Below, piece after piece: positions 14,233 through 15,716 of a DNA stretch of 15,716 bases. The notes below the pieces were generated by a model. It worked only from the letters and a program-made list of their open reading frames with translations. It was not told the DNA's origin and searched no databases. The position numbers were made by a program, and so were the translations under genes. Source of the stretch: an uncultured Lachnospiraceae bacterium. GTDB lineage: Bacteria > Bacillota > Clostridia > Lachnospirales > Lachnospiraceae. Within the stretch, counting starts at the first letter, position 1, and every line of letters starts with the position of its first letter. The stretch is taken from NCBI GenBank assembly GCA_934320895.1, contig CAKRFY010000048.1:1-15716 (forward strand), given 5' to 3'.

Positions 14233-15681
14233 ATGAAAAAAGGAAACATATACGAAGGAATTGTAAAAAAAGTTGATTTTCCAAACAAGGCATATGTTGA
14301 GGTTATAGAAACAGACGAAAATGGAAATGAAGAAAAAACACTTACACTTGTAAAAGGTGCATTGCCTGGACAAAAAATAAGATTCAGAGCAAAAAAAGTA
14401 AGAAAAGATAAAAGTCAGGGTATATTACTTGAAGTAGCAAAGAAGTCACCGCTTGAAACAGTGAAACCGCTGTGCAGTCATTTTGGACAATGTGGCGGAT
14501 GCAGTTACCAGACTTTGCCATATGAGAAGCAACTCGAACTTAAGAAAAACCAGGTGCTTGAGATAATAGATAATGTATATAACACACTTGATTCATCACT
14601 TGGCATAAAAAAAGATTATATATATGACGGAATACTTCCAAGTCCTGAAATCCAAGGTTATAGAAACAAGATGGAATTTTCATTTGGTGATGAATATAAG
14701 GGAGGCCCATTAACACTTGGACTTCATAAAAAAGGCAGCGTACATGATATAGTAAATGCATCAGGCTGCAAGATAGTAGATGACGATTATTCAAAAGTAA
14801 TAGACTGTGTAGTACAATATTTCAGTGGAAAACAGGTACCGCATTACAATAAAAACACGCATCAGGGTGTGCTCAGACATCTTCTCGTAAGAAGGGCAGT
14901 ATCAACAGGAGAACTACTAGTTGCGCTTGTCACATCATCACAACAGGATATATCCGAGTATGTCAGTGAGGTAGCTGAGAAATTAAACAAAATTGAGTAC
15001 AGCGGAAAACTCACCGGATTTATCCATATTATAAATGATGGACTTGGTGATGTAGTAAAAAGCGATGAAATGCATGTGATCAGTGGAAAAGATTGGTTTA
15101 CAGAAAAAATATTGGGACTTCAGTTTAAGATATCACCATTTTCGTTCTTTCAGACCAACACAAAGGGAGCAGAAGTGCTTTACACGAGAGCAAGGGATTA
15201 TGTGCTTGGAAAAGAGATGATCGCAGATGCAGGTTTTAAAGATAAAGTGGTCTTTGACCTTTACAGCGGAACTGGAACTATTGCACAGATAATCGCACCT
15301 GTTGCAAAAAAAGTTATTGGTGTAGAAATTGTGGAAGAAGCAGTAGAGGCAGCGAAAGAAAATGCTGCTATAAATGGGCTTGATAATTGTGAATTTATTG
15401 CAGGGGATGTGTTGAAAGTAATAGATGAGATAGATGAAAAGCCTGATTATATTATACTTGATCCACCTAGAGAAGGGATACATCCTAAGGCGATAAGGAA
15501 GATAATTGATTATGGTGTGGAGAATATAGTTTATATCTCGTGTAAACCGACGAGTCTGTCACAGGATCTGGCTACGTTTGAGACGTTTGGGTATCATGTT
15601 GAGAGGGTTAGTAATGTAGATTTATTTCCGTGGACGGTGCATGTGGAGACGGTCTGCCTTCTGTCAAGAAAAGCCCAATAA
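14233..15681 (+). CDS. rlmD: 23S rRNA (uracil-5-)-methyltransferase, RlmD/TrmA family
   Basis: A 482-residue enzyme that methylates C5 of a uridine in RNA, using S-adenosylmethionine. An N-terminal TRAM-like RNA-binding domain (about 1-68) precedes a 4Fe-4S cluster site, Cys81, Cys87, Cys90 (CSHFGQCGGC) and Cys179. The methyltransferase domain has FSFFQTN (303-309), the cofactor loop DLYSGTGTIA (342-351), DPPREGIHP (410-418) and the catalytic Cys437 in ISCKPTSLSQDL. Family members in Firmicutes methylate 23S rRNA (RlmCD types act on U747 and U1939 equivalents); the exact target cannot be assigned from sequence. AAGGCGGA ends 9 nt before the ATG at 14233; an in-frame extension into pheA from 14167 has no ribosome binding site. 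The gene is complete, with 35 nt of window left after it. Confidence 0.92.
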   Translation: MKKGNIYEGIVKKVDFPNKAYVEVIETDENGNEEKTLTLVKGALPGQKIRFRAKKVRKDKSQGILLEVAKKSPLETVKPLCSHFGQCGGCSYQTLPYEKQLELKKNQVLEIIDNVYNTLDSSLGIKKDYIYDGILPSPEIQGYRNKMEFSFGDEYKGGPLTLGLHKKGSVHDIVNASGCKIVDDDYSKVIDCVVQYFSGKQVPHYNKNTHQGVLRHLLVRRAVSTGELLVALVTSSQQDISEYVSEVAEKLNKIEYSGKLTGFIHIINDGLGDVVKSDEMHVISGKDWFTEKILGLQFKISPFSFFQTNTKGAEVLYTRARDYVLGKEMIADAGFKDKVVFDLYSGTGTIAQIIAPVAKKVIGVEIVEEAVEAAKENAAINGLDNCEFIAGDVLKVIDEIDEKPDYIILDPPREGIHPKAIRKIIDYGVENIVYISCKPTSLSQDLATFETFGYHVERVSNVDLFPWTVHVETVCLLSRKAQ

Positions 15682-15716
15682 ATCAAAGGATTTCGCCATT
15701 TTGGGAATAAAATAGA

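Noticed and set aside
404..15483. Open frames on the minus strand of 60-116 codons
   Set aside because: All lie opposite real genes, lack ribosome binding sites, have Ser/Phe/Ile-rich composition typical of the antisense of AT-rich coding DNA, and show no family motifs.
15674..15705. CCCAA/TTGGG and AAATC/GATTT as a terminator after rlmD
   Set aside because: Both stems are only 5 bp and no T run follows. The true 3' end probably lies beyond the window.
1..15716. Search for CRISPR arrays, tRNA or rRNA genes
   Set aside because: No regularly spaced direct repeats, no GTTCRANYC-type T-arm with cloverleaf, and no rRNA-like stretch was seen.

Overview
The window is AT-rich, uses A/T-ending codons, has strong AGGAGG-type ribosome binding sites and several TTG starts, and encodes lipoproteins with Gram-positive signals. 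Together with the gene set (CUT2 sugar transporter, YesM/YesN-type two-component system, YlbJ-like protein, M18 aminopeptidase, P-protein PheA, RlmD) this points to a Firmicute, most likely a gut Lachnospiraceae member (Lachnospira/Eubacterium/Roseburia group). The genus cannot be fixed from the sequence alone. All real genes are on the + strand.

Layout. (1) Positions 1-76 hold the last codons of a TnpB-like IS200/IS605 nuclease gene overlapping the 3' hairpin of its presumed guide RNA. (2) Positions 77-434 are an AT-rich non-coding stretch with a 23-bp inverted repeat. (3) Positions 435-4816 are a sugar-uptake operon: ChvE-type binding lipoprotein, an intercistronic hairpin, MmsA-type double ATPase, MmsB-type permease and an unrecognised 87-residue two-helix membrane protein. 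A strong intrinsic terminator follows at 4883-4924. (4) Positions 4987-5130 are a GC-richer island with several nested and crossing helices, a good candidate for a structured RNA. (5) Positions 5171-10467 are a sensing operon: membrane-anchored sugar-binding protein, sensor kinase, AraC-type response regulator (overlapping by 4 nt) and a second, XylF-like binding lipoprotein. (6) A YlbJ-like membrane protein follows with no visible terminator between. (7) A structured leader-like segment lies at 11522-11642. (8) Housekeeping genes follow: M18 aminopeptidase, chorismate mutase/prephenate dehydratase, and 23S rRNA uracil methyltransferase.

Working model. The most informative unit is 435-10467. 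It has three sugar-binding proteins but only one ABC transporter. The first binding protein pairs with MmsA/MmsB for uptake. The second has an uncleaved N-terminal membrane anchor and sits directly before a YesM/LytS-type kinase, the arrangement expected of an extracytoplasmic sugar sensor that controls its kinase (the XylFII-LytS system of Clostridium beijerinckii is the known precedent). The third is XylF-like and has no transporter of its own in the window. The likely output is control of the upstream uptake operon by the response regulator. That last step is inference from gene order.
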